Shown one piece after another: positions 9,517 to 19,240 of a stretch of DNA of 64,000 bases. A model generated the notes under the pieces. The model had not been told where the DNA came from, made no database searches, and saw nothing but the letters and a program-made list of their open reading frames with translations. The DNA comes from an uncultured Bacteroidales bacterium. GTDB taxonomy: Bacteria; Bacteroidota; Bacteroidia; Bacteroidales; P3. Numbering within the stretch: position 1 is the first letter of the stretch; every line of letters begins with the position of its first letter. A program made the position numbers and the translations under genes. The stretch is taken from positions 1 through 64,000 of the forward strand of contig ONIP01000008.1 in the NCBI GenBank assembly GCA_900317955.1, written 5' to 3'.

Positions 9517-10983
9517 TTATTTCTTCTTCTGCAATGGGTCTGTTGTCAGACCAATGCCTAATTTCTTGAATATTTTCCTGTCCACTTCGCTCAGCATAAC
9601 GGTGGCATGCACTTGGCAACCGTTCAGTTGAGGCAATGTGGCCAATGCCCTACGGCAGTTCTCATCTGTCAGGCTCAGCATTGACAGGGCAACCAGCACC
9701 TCGTCGGTATGCAGACGTGGGTTGTGGCCGTGGAGCAGTTTCACTTTCGTGTGCTGAATGGGCTCTATTATCTCTTGGGCTATCAGTTTTATGCTGTGGT
9801 CAATTCCGGCCAGATATTTGGTGGCGTTCAGCAGGAGGGCTGCACTGGGTCCGAGCAAGGTACTGCTGTGGGCAGTGATTATTGTGCCATCGGCAAGTTC
9901 TATGGCCGAGGCATCGGCATTCTCCTGTTGTTTGCGCTGATGGGCAGCAACGGTTGTGCGGCGGTCGTCTGTAGTCAGTTTCAATTGTTTCATCAGCAGG
10001 GCGATTTTGTTCACTTCGGTCTCCCCTGTCTTTCCCTCCGCAAATTCGCACAGCGCGTTGTAGTATCGTCGAATGATTTCATCCTTTGAGGCTTGGCTGC
10101 ACACTTCATCGTCGCTGATGCAGAATCCAGCCATGTTCACGCCCATATCAGTGGGCGATTTGTAAGGGCAGTATCCGTAAATGCCCTCAAAAATAGCATT
10201 CAGCACTGGGAAAATCTCAATGTCCCGGTTGTAGTTTACAGTTGTCTTGCCGTAAGCTTCCAGATGGAACGGGTCAATCATGTTCACGTCGTTCAGGTCG
10301 GCTGTGGCTGCTTCGTATGCCACATTCACCGGATGCTTCAATGGAATGCTCCAGATGGGGAAAGTTTCAAACTTGGCATACCCTGCCTTCACACCAAGCT
10401 GGTTTTCTTGGTAGAGTTGGCTCAGGCATACAGCCATTTTCCCGCTTCCAGGGCCAGGAGCGGTAACCACCACCAGCGGCCTCGTAGTCTTCACATACTC
10501 GTTCCGTCCAAAACCGTTGGCGGAACAAATCAAGTCCACGTTGGTGGGGTAGCCTTCAATGATGTAGTGATAATACACCGGTATGCCCAATCGTTCCAGA
10601 CGCTCGCGGAAAGCCATTGCACTGGCTTGTCCGTTGTACTGTGTTATCACCACTCCGCTAACCATCAACCCCCGACTCATAAACTCGTCGCGCAGCCGTA
10701 GCACGTCTACATCGTACGTGATGCCAAGGTCGCCGCGCACTTTGTTCTTTTCAATGTCGCGTGCGCTGATAGCTATTACTATCTCGGCATCGTCGCGCAA
10801 CTGCATCAGCATTTTCAGCTTACTGTCGGGTTCAAAACCGGGGAGGACACGACTGGCGTGGTAGTCGTCAAAAAGCTTACCGCCAAATTCTAAGTAAAGT
10901 TTGTTTCCGAACTTGGAAATCCTTTCCTTGATGTGTTCGGACTGAATTTTGAGATACTTCTCGTTGTCAAAACCTTGTTTCAT
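9517..10983 (-). CDS. DUF1846 domain-containing protein
   Basis: The 488-residue protein matches the DUF1846 family along its whole length: an N-terminal FDNEKYLKIQSEHIKERI segment, a phosphate-loop-like TAPGPGSGKMAVCLSQLY, then FPIWSIPLKHPVNVAYEAAT. DUF1846 proteins are ATP-site-containing cytosolic proteins whose biochemical role is not settled. It is monocistronic: a terminator shared with panB closes it, and the upstream gene is 122 bases away on the same strand. Confidence 0.92.
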   Translation of the reverse strand: MKQGFDNEKYLKIQSEHIKERISKFGNKLYLEFGGKLFDDYHASRVLPGFEPDSKLKMLMQLRDDAEIVIAISARDIEKNKVRGDLGITYDVDVLRLRDEFMSRGLMVSGVVITQYNGQASAMAFRERLERLGIPVYYHYIIEGYPTNVDLICSANGFGRNEYVKTTRPLVVVTAPGPGSGKMAVCLSQLYQENQLGVKAGYAKFETFPIWSIPLKHPVNVAYEAATADLNDVNMIDPFHLEAYGKTTVNYNRDIEIFPVLNAIFEGIYGYCPYKSPTDMGVNMAGFCISDDEVCSQASKDEIIRRYYNALCEFAEGKTGETEVNKIALLMKQLKLTTDDRRTTVAAHQRKQQENADASAIELADGTIITAHSSTLLGPSAALLLNATKYLAGIDHSIKLIAQEIIEPIQHTKVKLLHGHNPRLHTDEVLVALSMLSLTDENCRRALATLPQLNGCQVHATVMLSEVDRKIFKKLGIGLTTDPLQKKK

Positions 10984-11003
10984 TATTCCGTGTTTTTGAG
11001 TGA

Positions 11004-11026
11004 CAAAAATACGGATTGCAAAAATA
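11004..11026 (-). promoter_or_regulatory. Possible tandem -7 boxes for the DUF1846 gene
   Basis: Two copies of TATTTTTG (minus strand; plus CAAAAATA at 11004-11011 and 11019-11026) both fit TAnnTTTG and lie 21 and 36 bases before the ATG. The surrounding DNA is AT-rich, so chance matches are possible. Confidence 0.35.
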
Positions 11027-11105
11027 CAAAGAATTCCCGAAATATCGTTTTTTTTTACCTAAATAGTTTTCAACAACTGCCGTATTTTGTTTTTAATATA
11101 TTGGT

Positions 11106-13427
11106 TTATTGTACGATAAACTTTTTGGTTGCTGAGCCGTGTGGAGTGGTGAGTGTAATAAAATACATGCCCGAAGGCCATGCTTGGGTCGAAAGACGGA
11201 CAGAACTGCTCACTGGCCTGATGGCAAAAACCTTTTTACCAGTAGAGTTGGTTACAGTGATGAGGCAGTCTGTGGGGTTTGTCCCGTTGGCAACGAAGGC
11301 AACATCTGCATATTCAGAGGCTGGATTGGGCGAAACGGACAGGCGGGGTGTCTTTATCGAGGCTTCGTTTGCGGTACCCTCGTCGATGTCCAACAAAGCG
11401 GTGTCCACCACGGCCATCATATATTCGCCCCTGGGAGGTGTGCCGGTTATCTGGATATAATCAAACCTGCCCGTCAGAGTGGAATGGTGCTGGAGCGAGA
11501 AGACTTTACGCATTTTCCAAGGTTCGGAAGCGTCTTTCCTGTAGAAGAGGCGCAACGAATCCTTGGTGGCCGAGCCCAAGTAGAACTCTTGGTCGTTGAC
11601 GGGATCCGTTCTGCCATACATGAAGCCCAACTTGGTTTTGAAATTACTGCTGTAGGTTCCGTTGACGTACCAGCGGCGGTGGTCCCAACGCTTGATGCCA
11701 GGTATTGGTTCCTGGTCGGCATTGCCAATGGCCATGCCCACATACATATTGGAACCCTCTTCAGTATGCGTGGGTTCAACAACCGTGTGGGTGTTGTAGG
11801 ACGTCTGTCTGTAGACGGAGGAAATGTTGAACTCATCGTTGAAGTTGGCGGCAGCGGTCCTGTAGTGGTAATCCACGATGGCAAAGGCCGGGGTGAAAGG
11901 CAGCTGGAATTCGCCATGTGCATACAGCCCGTTGCTGGAGACCTTGCAGGTCATTGTGTCGCCCGATTGCGAGAAGAAGGTGACAGGCACGCGTGCCTGA
12001 CGACAGTAGTCGTCGGCATGCCAGAGGTGCTGGCTGAGCCACACACCGGTAGTGCCGTCGGTGGTACGAATCGAGTCAACAACATAGCTCGAGAAACCAC
12101 CATGGAAAATATGGAAGTCGTAGAAATCAGTCAAGTCCACACCGCTGTATGCACTCATTGTGTCGCGCAACCGATAGCTGTCCATACATTTATACGTGTT
12201 GCGGGCAAACAAGTTCTTTATCATGGAAAAGAAAGTGGAATCCCCCAACAGATTCCTTAAGTCGTGAAACACCTGAGCCCCTTTGAAGTAGGTAGTGTTC
12301 CGGAAAGAATACTGGTTAGGCATGCCACAAAGGGGGTGATAGCCATGTTCGTTAATTGGGAAACTCATGATGGCAAAGCGTTTGTGGTAGATAAGATTCC
12401 AATTGTCGCCTGTCCGGTTGATGTTTGCCAACTGGTCGGCAAAGGTTGCACCGCCTTCATTGAACCACATATCGTTGATGCTTGCACATGTGACGCAGTT
12501 GCCGAACCATTGATGAGCAAACTCATGTTCGATAAGGTAATCCATATCGTTATAGTCGAAAGAGATGCAGATATTTTCTACATGCTCCATGCCGGAACCC
12601 GGTCCACCTTCCGAGAACCTGATTTCATTCCATGGATAAGGGCCAAACAAATTACTGAAGAGTTCATACGTCTGGTTGAAACTACTGAAGATTCGGCTCA
12701 CCTGGGAATTATTCATGTTCAAGCTAGCCACTTGGAAGGTACGACCACTGTCGAGTCTGAGGTTATGCACCTTATAAGGGCCGGCATTGAGACCTACCTG
12801 ATAGGTTGATATAGGGTTTGGCTGTGAGTAGAGAAAGGTTCTGCTGCTGTCGTCATTGAGGAAATCGTTGAGAAGGGTGCCGCTGCACACGGCCGTCCAG
12901 CCTTTTGGCACGACGATTTCGAATGAATATGTAGCCCGGTCATACACGCTGTCGCTACAGGGGAACCAGCTTCTGCCCATGCTGAAAGGGCGTACTATGC
13001 GGTCTTCGCCAAGATTGTAGAACAAACTGTCCTCGCACCAAAAGCCACCGTCGACCCCAACCCATCCGTTGCTACCGTAAAACACTGTCAAAAACAACAT
13101 GTCGCCTGAGTCGGCTTCGCCCACAGGGATATGCATCTGGGTTGAGTCGTAGTAGAACTCGCCATGGTAAAGCATACTATCGTTCACTTGAACCGAATCG
13201 ACTCTGGCATCCATCAAGCCGAGGCTTACCACATGGGAAGGTTGCAACATCTTCAAACCCACTTTGCATGACCCTTGGATATAGTGAGGCCGGAGGTGGC
13301 CGACATCAAGTTTTATGTGATAGCTCTGCACATCGATAGTGTCCCGTTCAGTAAAATGGTCTTGCGCTATGGCACTGGAGCACCAAATCACTGCCATGGC
13401 CAATAGTAGAATGCATTTGTTCTTCAT
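11106..13427 (-). CDS. M1-family zinc metallopeptidase exported by the type IX system
   Basis: M1 enzymes are zinc aminopeptidases. The 773-residue precursor has a signal peptide (cleavage after about residue 21, SSAIA-Q). The substrate-site motif GPGSGMEHVEN (276-285) corresponds to the GAMEN box, and the zinc site is HEFAH (301-305) followed after 18 residues by Glu324 in WFNEGG. Residues from about 690 form a type A T9SS sorting domain (SVSPNPASEYADV near its start, PSGMYFITL and KKFIVQ at the end), so it should cross the outer membrane through the T9SS and be cleaved by PorU, which is encoded nearby. Peptide specificity cannot be told from sequence. Confidence 0.92.
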   Translation of the reverse strand: MKNKCILLLAMAVIWCSSAIAQDHFTERDTIDVQSYHIKLDVGHLRPHYIQGSCKVGLKMLQPSHVVSLGLMDARVDSVQVNDSMLYHGEFYYDSTQMHIPVGEADSGDMLFLTVFYGSNGWVGVDGGFWCEDSLFYNLGEDRIVRPFSMGRSWFPCSDSVYDRATYSFEIVVPKGWTAVCSGTLLNDFLNDDSSRTFLYSQPNPISTYQVGLNAGPYKVHNLRLDSGRTFQVASLNMNNSQVSRIFSSFNQTYELFSNLFGPYPWNEIRFSEGGPGSGMEHVENICISFDYNDMDYLIEHEFAHQWFGNCVTCASINDMWFNEGGATFADQLANINRTGDNWNLIYHKRFAIMSFPINEHGYHPLCGMPNQYSFRNTTYFKGAQVFHDLRNLLGDSTFFSMIKNLFARNTYKCMDSYRLRDTMSAYSGVDLTDFYDFHIFHGGFSSYVVDSIRTTDGTTGVWLSQHLWHADDYCRQARVPVTFFSQSGDTMTCKVSSNGLYAHGEFQLPFTPAFAIVDYHYRTAAANFNDEFNISSVYRQTSYNTHTVVEPTHTEEGSNMYVGMAIGNADQEPIPGIKRWDHRRWYVNGTYSSNFKTKLGFMYGRTDPVNDQEFYLGSATKDSLRLFYRKDASEPWKMRKVFSLQHHSTLTGRFDYIQITGTPPRGEYMMAVVDTALLDIDEGTANEASIKTPRLSVSPNPASEYADVAFVANGTNPTDCLITVTNSTGKKVFAIRPVSSSVRLSTQAWPSGMYFITLTTPHGSATKKFIVQ

Positions 13428-13525
13428 ATTCTTTTATTGTTAAGAGTATCAATGTTGGATAATAATTATGCGTCTTTCAAAATATTATCCGCCATTCTGC
13501 GTTATTATTTATATTTCACAATTCA

Positions 13526-13759
13526 ATGACTATCTTTTTGATATTTGTTTTCATTGGTGCCCTGATTTTCACTGTCGTGGCAGTCGGTAATTATGGAGCT
13601 TACATTTCCGCTATTATTGCAGCTATTTTCTGGACTCCTTTTCGCGAGATTGTGAGACTTTGCAGAAACAATCAGAAAAAAAAGGCTCTCACGCTCGCTG
13701 CCAGTATCGCTTTCGCCGTCGGCTCGTTAGCTCTCCTCGCGTGGGTGGTTACCTTATAG
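13526..13759 (+). CDS. Small membrane protein, hypothetical
   Basis: A 77-residue frame with two hydrophobic helices (about 2-35 and 56-77) separated by a basic loop (REIVRLCRNNQKKKA), so both ends probably face outside with the loop in the cytosol. A near-consensus TATATTTC lies about 15 bases upstream. It is flanked by the M1 gene (divergent) and the metallophosphoesterase gene (convergent, 28 bases away). No family recognised; its membrane-protein pattern argues that it is real, but conservation has not been tested. Confidence 0.5.
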   Translation: MTIFLIFVFIGALIFTVVAVGNYGAYISAIIAAIFWTPFREIVRLCRNNQKKKALTLAASIAFAVGSLALLAWVVTL

Positions 13760-13787
13760 TGGGGAAAGGCTTGTTGACTATTCCTTG

Positions 13788-14807
13788 TTAATCTTTTTCA
13801 ATTGGGCGTTTATTGGGGTCGCTCCACGCAAAGTTGTCGGGCACCCTCAGCCGGTTGCGTATTGTTCCCTTTTTCAGCCTTATCCATGTCTCGAAAGACC
13901 TTTCGCCTTCATGCAATACTATCACGCGGGCGCCGTTGCCGCCAACCAGGTCGTTGTACACCGTATTGCCGCCGGTATATCGGCCGTAGGCCAGCAATAT
14001 GCCTTCCCACATCACTGCATAGTCGTTGTTGTGGTCGTGTCCGCAGAATATGCCTAACACATCTCCCTCCTTTTTCATGGCATTAAACATGCCGCTATTG
14101 TATCTTGGGCAGCACACAGACTCCATTCGTGCACCGATAACCCATGTGTCGCGCTTGCGAAAAGCGGTTTCGAACTCAGGCAGTGGAATATGGAAAAAGG
14201 CTACCGAGGGCACTGGACGGTCTCCGTTTTGCTTTCTAAGACTGCGGCTCAGGTCGCGATACCAACTTATCTGGCTCTTCGTTAGCCATGCGTAGCCTAC
14301 AAACGGGCCATAGTGGCGTTTGTTGTGCGAGTCAAGGCAGTAAACGGCTGCGCGGGTGCTGTCGTCTCTGCTGCCCAGTATGCGCAGCATATAGTCGAAC
14401 TCTGTCCCTGTTTCATGCTCTGGCTCTACATTGTTGGGGGTGTGCAGTATGGTGTACAATTCCTCATGGCTCAGTCCAAACTCTTCGTCGTGATTGCCGA
14501 AGGTGGTGCAAAATGGCACTCCCAAGCTGTCAAGGCACTGCGCCACATCGCGCATACATTTGTCGGCAGGCTCTCCGAATATCATGTCGCCTGTAACAAT
14601 TACAAGGTCTGGACGCTCGGCCTCAACCACTTCTCGCATACGTATCAGAGCCCTCTGGGCGTGAGGGTTGTTGTGAATATAGTGCAAGTCGGTGAATTGT
14701 ACAATCTTAAATGTGCCGTCTGCTCTAAAGCGCAACGGCAACCGTTGCGACTGTGCGCATACGGTTGCCGTCAACAGCACGAACAATAAAAACACTATGT
14801 GTTTCAT
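13788..14807 (-). CDS. Secreted calcineurin-like metallophosphoesterase
   Basis: The 339-residue precursor has a signal peptide (MKHIVFLLFVLLTATVCAQ). All metal-binding motifs of the calcineurin-like phosphoesterase fold are visible: FTDLHY, VTGDMIFGE, FGNHDEE, FFHIPLPE and GHDHNND. It resembles the purple-acid-phosphatase-like periplasmic phosphatases of Bacteroidota, which release phosphate from monoesters or diesters; the substrate is unknown. It is the third gene of the nfeD-floA operon, 14 bases after the floA stop. Confidence 0.9.
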   Translation of the reverse strand: MKHIVFLLFVLLTATVCAQSQRLPLRFRADGTFKIVQFTDLHYIHNNPHAQRALIRMREVVEAERPDLVIVTGDMIFGEPADKCMRDVAQCLDSLGVPFCTTFGNHDEEFGLSHEELYTILHTPNNVEPEHETGTEFDYMLRILGSRDDSTRAAVYCLDSHNKRHYGPFVGYAWLTKSQISWYRDLSRSLRKQNGDRPVPSVAFFHIPLPEFETAFRKRDTWVIGARMESVCCPRYNSGMFNAMKKEGDVLGIFCGHDHNNDYAVMWEGILLAYGRYTGGNTVYNDLVGGNGARVIVLHEGERSFETWIRLKKGTIRNRLRVPDNFAWSDPNKRPIEKD

Positions 14808-14821
14808 ACAGTCCGTATATG

Positions 14822-15820
14822 TTACTTCTCGGATGAGGGCTTCTGTGTGGTGGGTTTTACTCCGGCAGGCTTGGCGATGCTCTCGCGCATGTCGGTGTCG
14901 GCCTGGATGTTCTTCATGCGGTAGTAGTCCATAATACCCATGTTGCCGCTGCGGAAGGCGTCGGCCATAGCCTTGGGAACTTCTGCTTCGGCCTCGATAA
15001 CTTTGGCGCGGGCCTCTTGGGCTTTGGCTTTCATTTCCTGCTCCGAAGCCACTGCCATGGCTCTGCGCTCCTCTGCCTTGGCTTGTGCAATGTTCTTGTC
15101 GGCGTTGGCCTGGTCCATTTGCAATTGGGCTCCGATGTTCTTACCCACATCGATGTCGGCAATATCAATGGAGAGAATCTCAAATGCCGTACCGCTGTCC
15201 AATCCTTTGGTAAGCACTAATTTCGATATGCTGTCTGGGTTTTCAAGCACCTGCTTGTGGCTCAGTGCCGAGCCGATAGACGAAACGATACCTTCACCCA
15301 CACGGGCAAGGATGGTTTCCTCGCTGGCACCGCCAACGAGTTGTTTGATGTTGGTGCGCACAGTAACGCGGGCCTTAGCTATCAGCTGGATACCGTCTTT
15401 GGCCACAGCTGCCACAGGGGGCGTGTCAATTACTTTGGGGTTCACCGAAGTCTGAACAGCTTTCAACACATCGCGTCCTGCAAGGTCGATAGCAGTGGCG
15501 GTGCGGAAATCAAGGTTCATATTCGCTTTGCTCGACGAGATAAGAGCCTGCACCACGTTGGTGACATTGCCACCGGCAAGATAGTGGGCCTCCAACTCGT
15601 TTTGCGACAGTTTCAGACCGGCCTTGGTGGCGTTGATCATGTTGTTTACAATAACGCTGGGCGGCACTTTACGGAACCGCATGAACATGAGTTGAATCAA
15701 CGAAGTGTGTACTCCCGACACCAATGCCTGGAACCACAGTCCCACTGGCACTAAATAGAGGAAGATGATGAGTAGGATGAAAATCACTACACATAGAATA
15801 ATAATTCCGAATAAATCCAT
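14822..15820 (-). CDS. floA: Flotillin-like protein FloA
   Basis: FloA organises ordered membrane microdomains. The 332-residue protein has one N-terminal membrane hairpin (about 5-27), a SPFH-like region including [17 protein letters not shown] and [20 protein letters not shown] segments, and an Ala/Glu/Lys-rich coiled-coil region (about 230-290), with the typical [14 protein letters not shown] segment. It is read directly after nfeD, the standard partner: NfeD-like proteins and FloA form a conserved pair. Confidence 0.94.
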   Translation of the reverse strand: MDLFGIIILCVVIFILLIIFLYLVPVGLWFQALVSGVHTSLIQLMFMRFRKVPPSVIVNNMINATKAGLKLSQNELEAHYLAGGNVTNVVQALISSSKANMNLDFRTATAIDLAGRDVLKAVQTSVNPKVIDTPPVAAVAKDGIQLIAKARVTVRTNIKQLVGGASEETILARVGEGIVSSIGSALSHKQVLENPDSISKLVLTKGLDSGTAFEILSIDIADIDVGKNIGAQLQMDQANADKNIAQAKAEERRAMAVASEQEMKAKAQEARAKVIEAEAEVPKAMADAFRSGNMGIMDYYRMKNIQADTDMRESIAKPAGVKPTTQKPSSEK

Positions 15821-15865
15821 AATGTATTGTTTTTAGATTAGTATTTCTTGATTGAAAGTGAACGG

Positions 15866-16345
15866 TTAGTCGAAGCGTTTGTCTTCGATTTCGCACACAT
15901 CGATACGGTAGCCTTCTATGGCAACGACTTCTATGGGGCGGTCTTGGTCGATGAATTTGTTGATGGCATGTACTTCTACCAGTTTTCCATCTATTAGGGC
16001 CTTGCCCGTCGGTGCCAGCCTTGCCACCGTGGTGCCACGGGTGCCTATCGCTATGGCTGGGTCTTCTATCTGGTTCACCGTGCTGTCCGACTCCTCGTTC
16101 AGACTGAACCGTTTCCATGTTTTGGTTTTCATGAATATGGCTAACAGAATGATGCAGATGGCAACGCAGCAGAGCAGTACGATGGTACCGCCTGTTACGC
16201 CCAGCCACAGATAGCTCTGCCAAACCCCGAAGGCTGTGAGCAGAAAGCCTATCACCCCGGCAAAACCGCCCGGAATGGCAACAATCTCAAGGGTTAGGAG
16301 CAACAGCCCCAACAACAGCACGATGATGATTAATGTAGGTGTCAT
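15866..16345 (-). CDS. NfeD family membrane protein
   Basis: The 159-residue protein has three or four transmembrane helices in residues 1-75 and a C-terminal OB-fold domain (about 95-155: IGTRGTTVARLAPTGKALID, a typical NfeDC start). There is no N-terminal ClpP-like protease domain, so it is the short NfeD form that accompanies flotillins. It is the first gene of the operon nfeD-floA-phosphoesterase, with a -7 box 41 bases upstream. Confidence 0.92.
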   Translation of the reverse strand: MTPTLIIIVLLLGLLLLTLEIVAIPGGFAGVIGFLLTAFGVWQSYLWLGVTGGTIVLLCCVAICIILLAIFMKTKTWKRFSLNEESDSTVNQIEDPAIAIGTRGTTVARLAPTGKALIDGKLVEVHAINKFIDQDRPIEVVAIEGYRIDVCEIEDKRFD

Positions 16346-16385
16346 ATCTCGATAGTTTATAAAATTCGGTTCTTATTTCATTTTG

Positions 16386-16393
16386 CAAAGATA
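16386..16393 (-). promoter_or_regulatory. -7 promoter box of the nfeD-floA operon (TATCTTTG)
   Basis: The minus strand reads TATCTTTG followed by CA, an exact match to the -7 consensus, 41 bases before the nfeD ATG at 16345. Confidence 0.65.
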
Positions 16394-16614
16394 CAAAAAA
16401 AAACTGACATGCCTGCCACCGAATTGTTTATTTTTTTTCAAATTGTAAGACTGCTTTGTCAAGATTGTTTTACAGTGCTGTAAATCTAATAATTATATGC
16501 TTTCTTTGACTTTGGCTCCGCCACTTTGTTGCGGGAGTTTTTTCCTTTCTGAGCCACTGCTGTCAGCTGGAGACTTGTTCCTCTACAACAATTGGCTGCT
16601 GATGTGAACAGTTT

Positions 16615-16936
16615 TCACCTGCTCACGTTTTGCATTCCCAGTATGTCCTGTAGAGCGTTCTTGACTTGTATCAATTGTTTAGAGGGGAGAGGTATGGGCG
16701 TGTCACCTTTGAAGAGAACAATATTTTGGAGGGGTGTAGATTGAACCTGTAGCACAGTTGTGGCGTCGAGTGTCAGTGTTTGTTTCTTCAAGGAAAAGAA
16801 GCGGAAATGTTAAAGGCATGGGTTTACCAATCAAATATAGCATAGATTCCTCGTTTTTTCGCCGATTTGACAACTGCACTTCTCTGCTTATTTCCCATCT
16901 TAAAAGGGTAAAACTAACAGAGACCAAACGCGACAT
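16615..16936 (-). pseudogene. Possible small gene with a single-base frameshift
   Basis: Two overlapping minus-strand frames look protein-like. One runs from an ATG at 16936 (or, better, the ATG at 16843 after a GAGG) and includes MLYLIGKPMPLTF. The other is open from 16809 to a TGA at 16615-16617 and includes TLTLDATTVLQVQ, NIVLFKGDTPIPLP and LIQVKNALQDILGM. Removing one base of the GG at 16803-16804 fuses them into a product of about 75 residues (from 16843) or 106 (from 16936). The second part has balanced, non-repetitive composition, which is why I think it was coding. No family recognised. Confidence 0.35.
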
Positions 16937-17149
16937 AAATGGGGTGTTACCGAATCACAACCATCGGTAGGGCGAATGAAACACTTAAGGAAGCTTGGTT
17001 TGACCTCTTTTTTCTGGTCAGGAGCAGTTCACGTGCGAGGCTCTAAAGCTTGAGGTGTGTAATGTCTACGACGACGACTTCCACGTTGAGGTGGCGGTGG
17101 CCGAGGCGAGTGTCACATTCGGGACAAGGAAGGAAGGGAATGTTGGTGG

Positions 17150-17431
17150 TTAGCGTACTATCTCGGAAGTGAGTTGTTTGTCGAGTAGGGCGGTGTGCAT
17201 GGGGAGAAGTGTGTCGTAGCTGCCATGTTTGACGGAGCATTTGCCGTGGCAGTGGACGAGGATGGCGCATTGCTCAGCCTGGGCATAGGTGACACGACAG
17301 ATGTCGACGAGGGCTTTGATTACGTAGTCGAAGGTGTGGACGTCGTCGTTGTGGAGGACGAGGCTGCATCCAGAATCTTCAAGGACGTCGGCTTGATCTT
17401 GTGGGAGGGGTGATGTGAGTGGGTTTTCCAT
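17150..17431 (-). CDS. clpS: ATP-dependent Clp protease adaptor ClpS
   Basis: ClpS binds N-degron substrates and hands them to the Clp ATPase for degradation by ClpP. The 93-residue length fits. The hallmark CSLVLHNDDVHTFDYVI (substrate pocket, with the N-D-D triad) and the later HCHGKCSVKHGSYD segment, matching the usual H.G...V..G, are present. It is the last gene of the porU-porV-ispF-clpS run, 11 bases after ispF. Confidence 0.93.
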   Translation of the reverse strand: MENPLTSPLPQDQADVLEDSGCSLVLHNDDVHTFDYVIKALVDICRVTYAQAEQCAILVHCHGKCSVKHGSYDTLLPMHTALLDKQLTSEIVR

Positions 17432-17442
17432 ATGGAGGGTGG

Positions 17443-17937
17443 TTAAAGGGAGGTTGTGGGTTGGTCGAGTGGGAGAAGGAGTGCGATGGCATGGGCGCTG
17501 ATGCCTTCTTGGCGGCCTTCGAAGCCGAGGTGTTCGGTAGTGGTGGCTTTGACGGAGATATTGTCAATCGGGGTGTTGAGGATGTCGGCGATGGTTTGGC
17601 GCATGAGCGGGATGAAAGAGGCTACCTTGGGTTGCTGAGCAACGATGATGCTGTCGATGTTGCCGATGCGAAATCCATGTTGGTTGATGAGTTGAAGGCA
17701 GTTGCGGAGGAGTATTTTGCTGTCGATGTTTTTGTATTGGGGGTCGTTGTCGGGGAAGTGCTGTCCTATGTCGCCGAGGGCGGCGGCGCCGAGGATGGCG
17801 TCGCAGATGGCATGGAGAAGTACGTCGGCGTCGGAATGACCGAGGAGCCCTTTGGAGTGAGGGATTTGGATGCCGCCGAGCCAAAGAGGACGGTCGGAGA
17901 CTAATTGGTGGACGTCGTAGCCAAGGCCGATATGCAT
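17443..17937 (-). CDS. ispF: 2-C-methyl-D-erythritol 2,4-cyclodiphosphate synthase
   Basis: IspF makes the cyclodiphosphate intermediate of the MEP isoprenoid pathway. At 164 residues it is full length. Metal ligands lie in GYDVHQL (Asp8, His10), and [26 protein letters not shown] is the family core. [19 protein letters not shown] is the C-terminal substrate signature. It sits 11 bases after porV and 11 before clpS, so the metabolic gene shares the transcript of the secretion genes. Confidence 0.96.
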   Translation of the reverse strand: MHIGLGYDVHQLVSDRPLWLGGIQIPHSKGLLGHSDADVLLHAICDAILGAAALGDIGQHFPDNDPQYKNIDSKILLRNCLQLINQHGFRIGNIDSIIVAQQPKVASFIPLMRQTIADILNTPIDNISVKATTTEHLGFEGRQEGISAHAIALLLPLDQPTTSL

Positions 17938-17948
17938 GGTGTCAAGTA

Positions 17949-19160
17949 TTAAGAGTTAGGGGTGTTCTTTTTGCTTTTGAAGTTAATGGTAAGGGAGATG
18001 CGGATGGTGTTGGAGAGAGGGTTACTGCTGAAGCTGGTAGTGGGTGCGAGGTAGGAAAAGTCGAATTGGAGGAGGTTGTAACGGAGGCCGACGCCAAAGG
18101 TGATGTATTGTCGTCCGCCTTTGGTGGCACTTTCGTAGAAGTAGCCAACACGTGCTGCGAGGGTTTGTTTGTACCAGTATTCGCCACCGACGGAGATTTG
18201 GATTTCGCGGAGTTCTTCGGAGAAGCCGCCCGGGGCGTCGTAGAAGGATTGGATGGCTCCGCGCATGACGCCGGTGTTGTAGTATTCGGTCATGTTGCGG
18301 TAGTATTTGCTATAGGTGCTGTCGCCAACGGTGACGGGAGGTGTGGGGACGAGGAGTTTGTTGAGGTCGAGGAGGAGTGAGATGCTGTTGGAGGCATCGA
18401 TGTGGTTGGTGTAGCGAGTGCCGATGCGGAGGTTGGTGGGGAGGAATTCTTTTTTAGTGTCGTCGTCGGAATAGGAGAGTTTTGCGCCCATGTTGCTGAA
18501 AAAGGCACCAGCGGCGAGTTCTTGGGTTTTGTCGATGGGGTGTTGCCAGTAGATGCCAAGGTCGGCGGCAACGCTGGTGGCGGGTTTGGTGGAAACGTAG
18601 CCACTGCCATCGGATACTTGCTGACCGTTGGTAAGGTCGGAGTTGATGAGTCGTCCAGAGGCGCCGAGCGATAGCTCTTCGTTGAGTTTCATAGCATAGG
18701 TGAGGTCGAAAGCAAATTCGTTGGGGTTCATGGTACCCCGACTTTGTCCTTCGGCGTCGGTCATTTGGATTTCACCGAGTGAGAAGTAGGTGAGAGAGGC
18801 GGCAACGGTGCTGTTGTTGTTAATGCGTTTGTAGGCACCGAGGTAGAGGAGGTTCATGTCGGCGACGTTGAGGTTGCGGAGCCATGGGGTGTAGGTGGTG
18901 CCAATGGAAAAGTCGCCATCGATGAAGGCGAATTTGGCGTTGTTCCAGTGAGAGGAGTAGATGTCGGGGTTGGAGGCTGCACCTACGTCACCTATGCCGC
19001 TGGAGACAGCGTCGGGGGCGACAAGGAGAATGGGCATGCCGGTGGAGATGTAGTTTTTGGTTTGTCCGGTGAGGCCGGTTGTTTGGTCTTGTTGGGCGAG
19101 GGTTGTGCTGGTGATGGTTGCCAGAATGAGGCAAACGGCGATGAGGCGGGTTGTTTTCAT
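17949..19160 (-). CDS. porV: Type IX secretion outer-membrane protein PorV (LptO)
   Basis: PorV is a 14-stranded outer-membrane barrel that takes finished substrates from the SprA translocon and brings them to the sortase PorU. The 403-residue precursor has a signal peptide ([23 protein letters not shown] minus its last few residues) and the PorV hallmark stretch [20 protein letters not shown] followed by [18 protein letters not shown]. It ends with a barrel-like aromatic terminus. It follows porU by 80 bases, the usual order. The coding strand is C- and A-rich and very poor in G. Confidence 0.94.
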   Translation of the reverse strand: MKTTRLIAVCLILATITSTTLAQQDQTTGLTGQTKNYISTGMPILLVAPDAVSSGIGDVGAASNPDIYSSHWNNAKFAFIDGDFSIGTTYTPWLRNLNVADMNLLYLGAYKRINNNSTVAASLTYFSLGEIQMTDAEGQSRGTMNPNEFAFDLTYAMKLNEELSLGASGRLINSDLTNGQQVSDGSGYVSTKPATSVAADLGIYWQHPIDKTQELAAGAFFSNMGAKLSYSDDDTKKEFLPTNLRIGTRYTNHIDASNSISLLLDLNKLLVPTPPVTVGDSTYSKYYRNMTEYYNTGVMRGAIQSFYDAPGGFSEELREIQISVGGEYWYKQTLAARVGYFYESATKGGRQYITFGVGLRYNLLQFDFSYLAPTTSFSSNPLSNTIRISLTINFKSKKNTPNS

Positions 19161-19240
19161 TAAGTTGTTGTGTGGGTTTAAATGATTTTGTTGGGTTAAC
19201 GGAGGTTGTGTTTTTTTATTGTGCCGAGGAGTGTGTTTTT

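Larger units (their letters stand above)
16346..17149. other. Gene-poor stretch between nfeD and clpS (804 bases)
   Basis: The first 50 bases carry the nfeD promoter. Bases 16615-16936 hold a probable frameshifted gene remnant on the minus strand (listed separately). No tRNA-like structure or repeat was seen. The last 100 bases next to clpS are G-rich on the plus strand, like the porU-porV block, but have no start codon in their only long frame. Confidence 0.6.

Noticed and set aside
17043..17149. Open frame after clpS containing CPECDTRLGHRHL
   Set aside because: Zinc-finger-like at first sight, but it has no start codon outside clpS, only about 35 codons, and could arise from the local C-rich composition.
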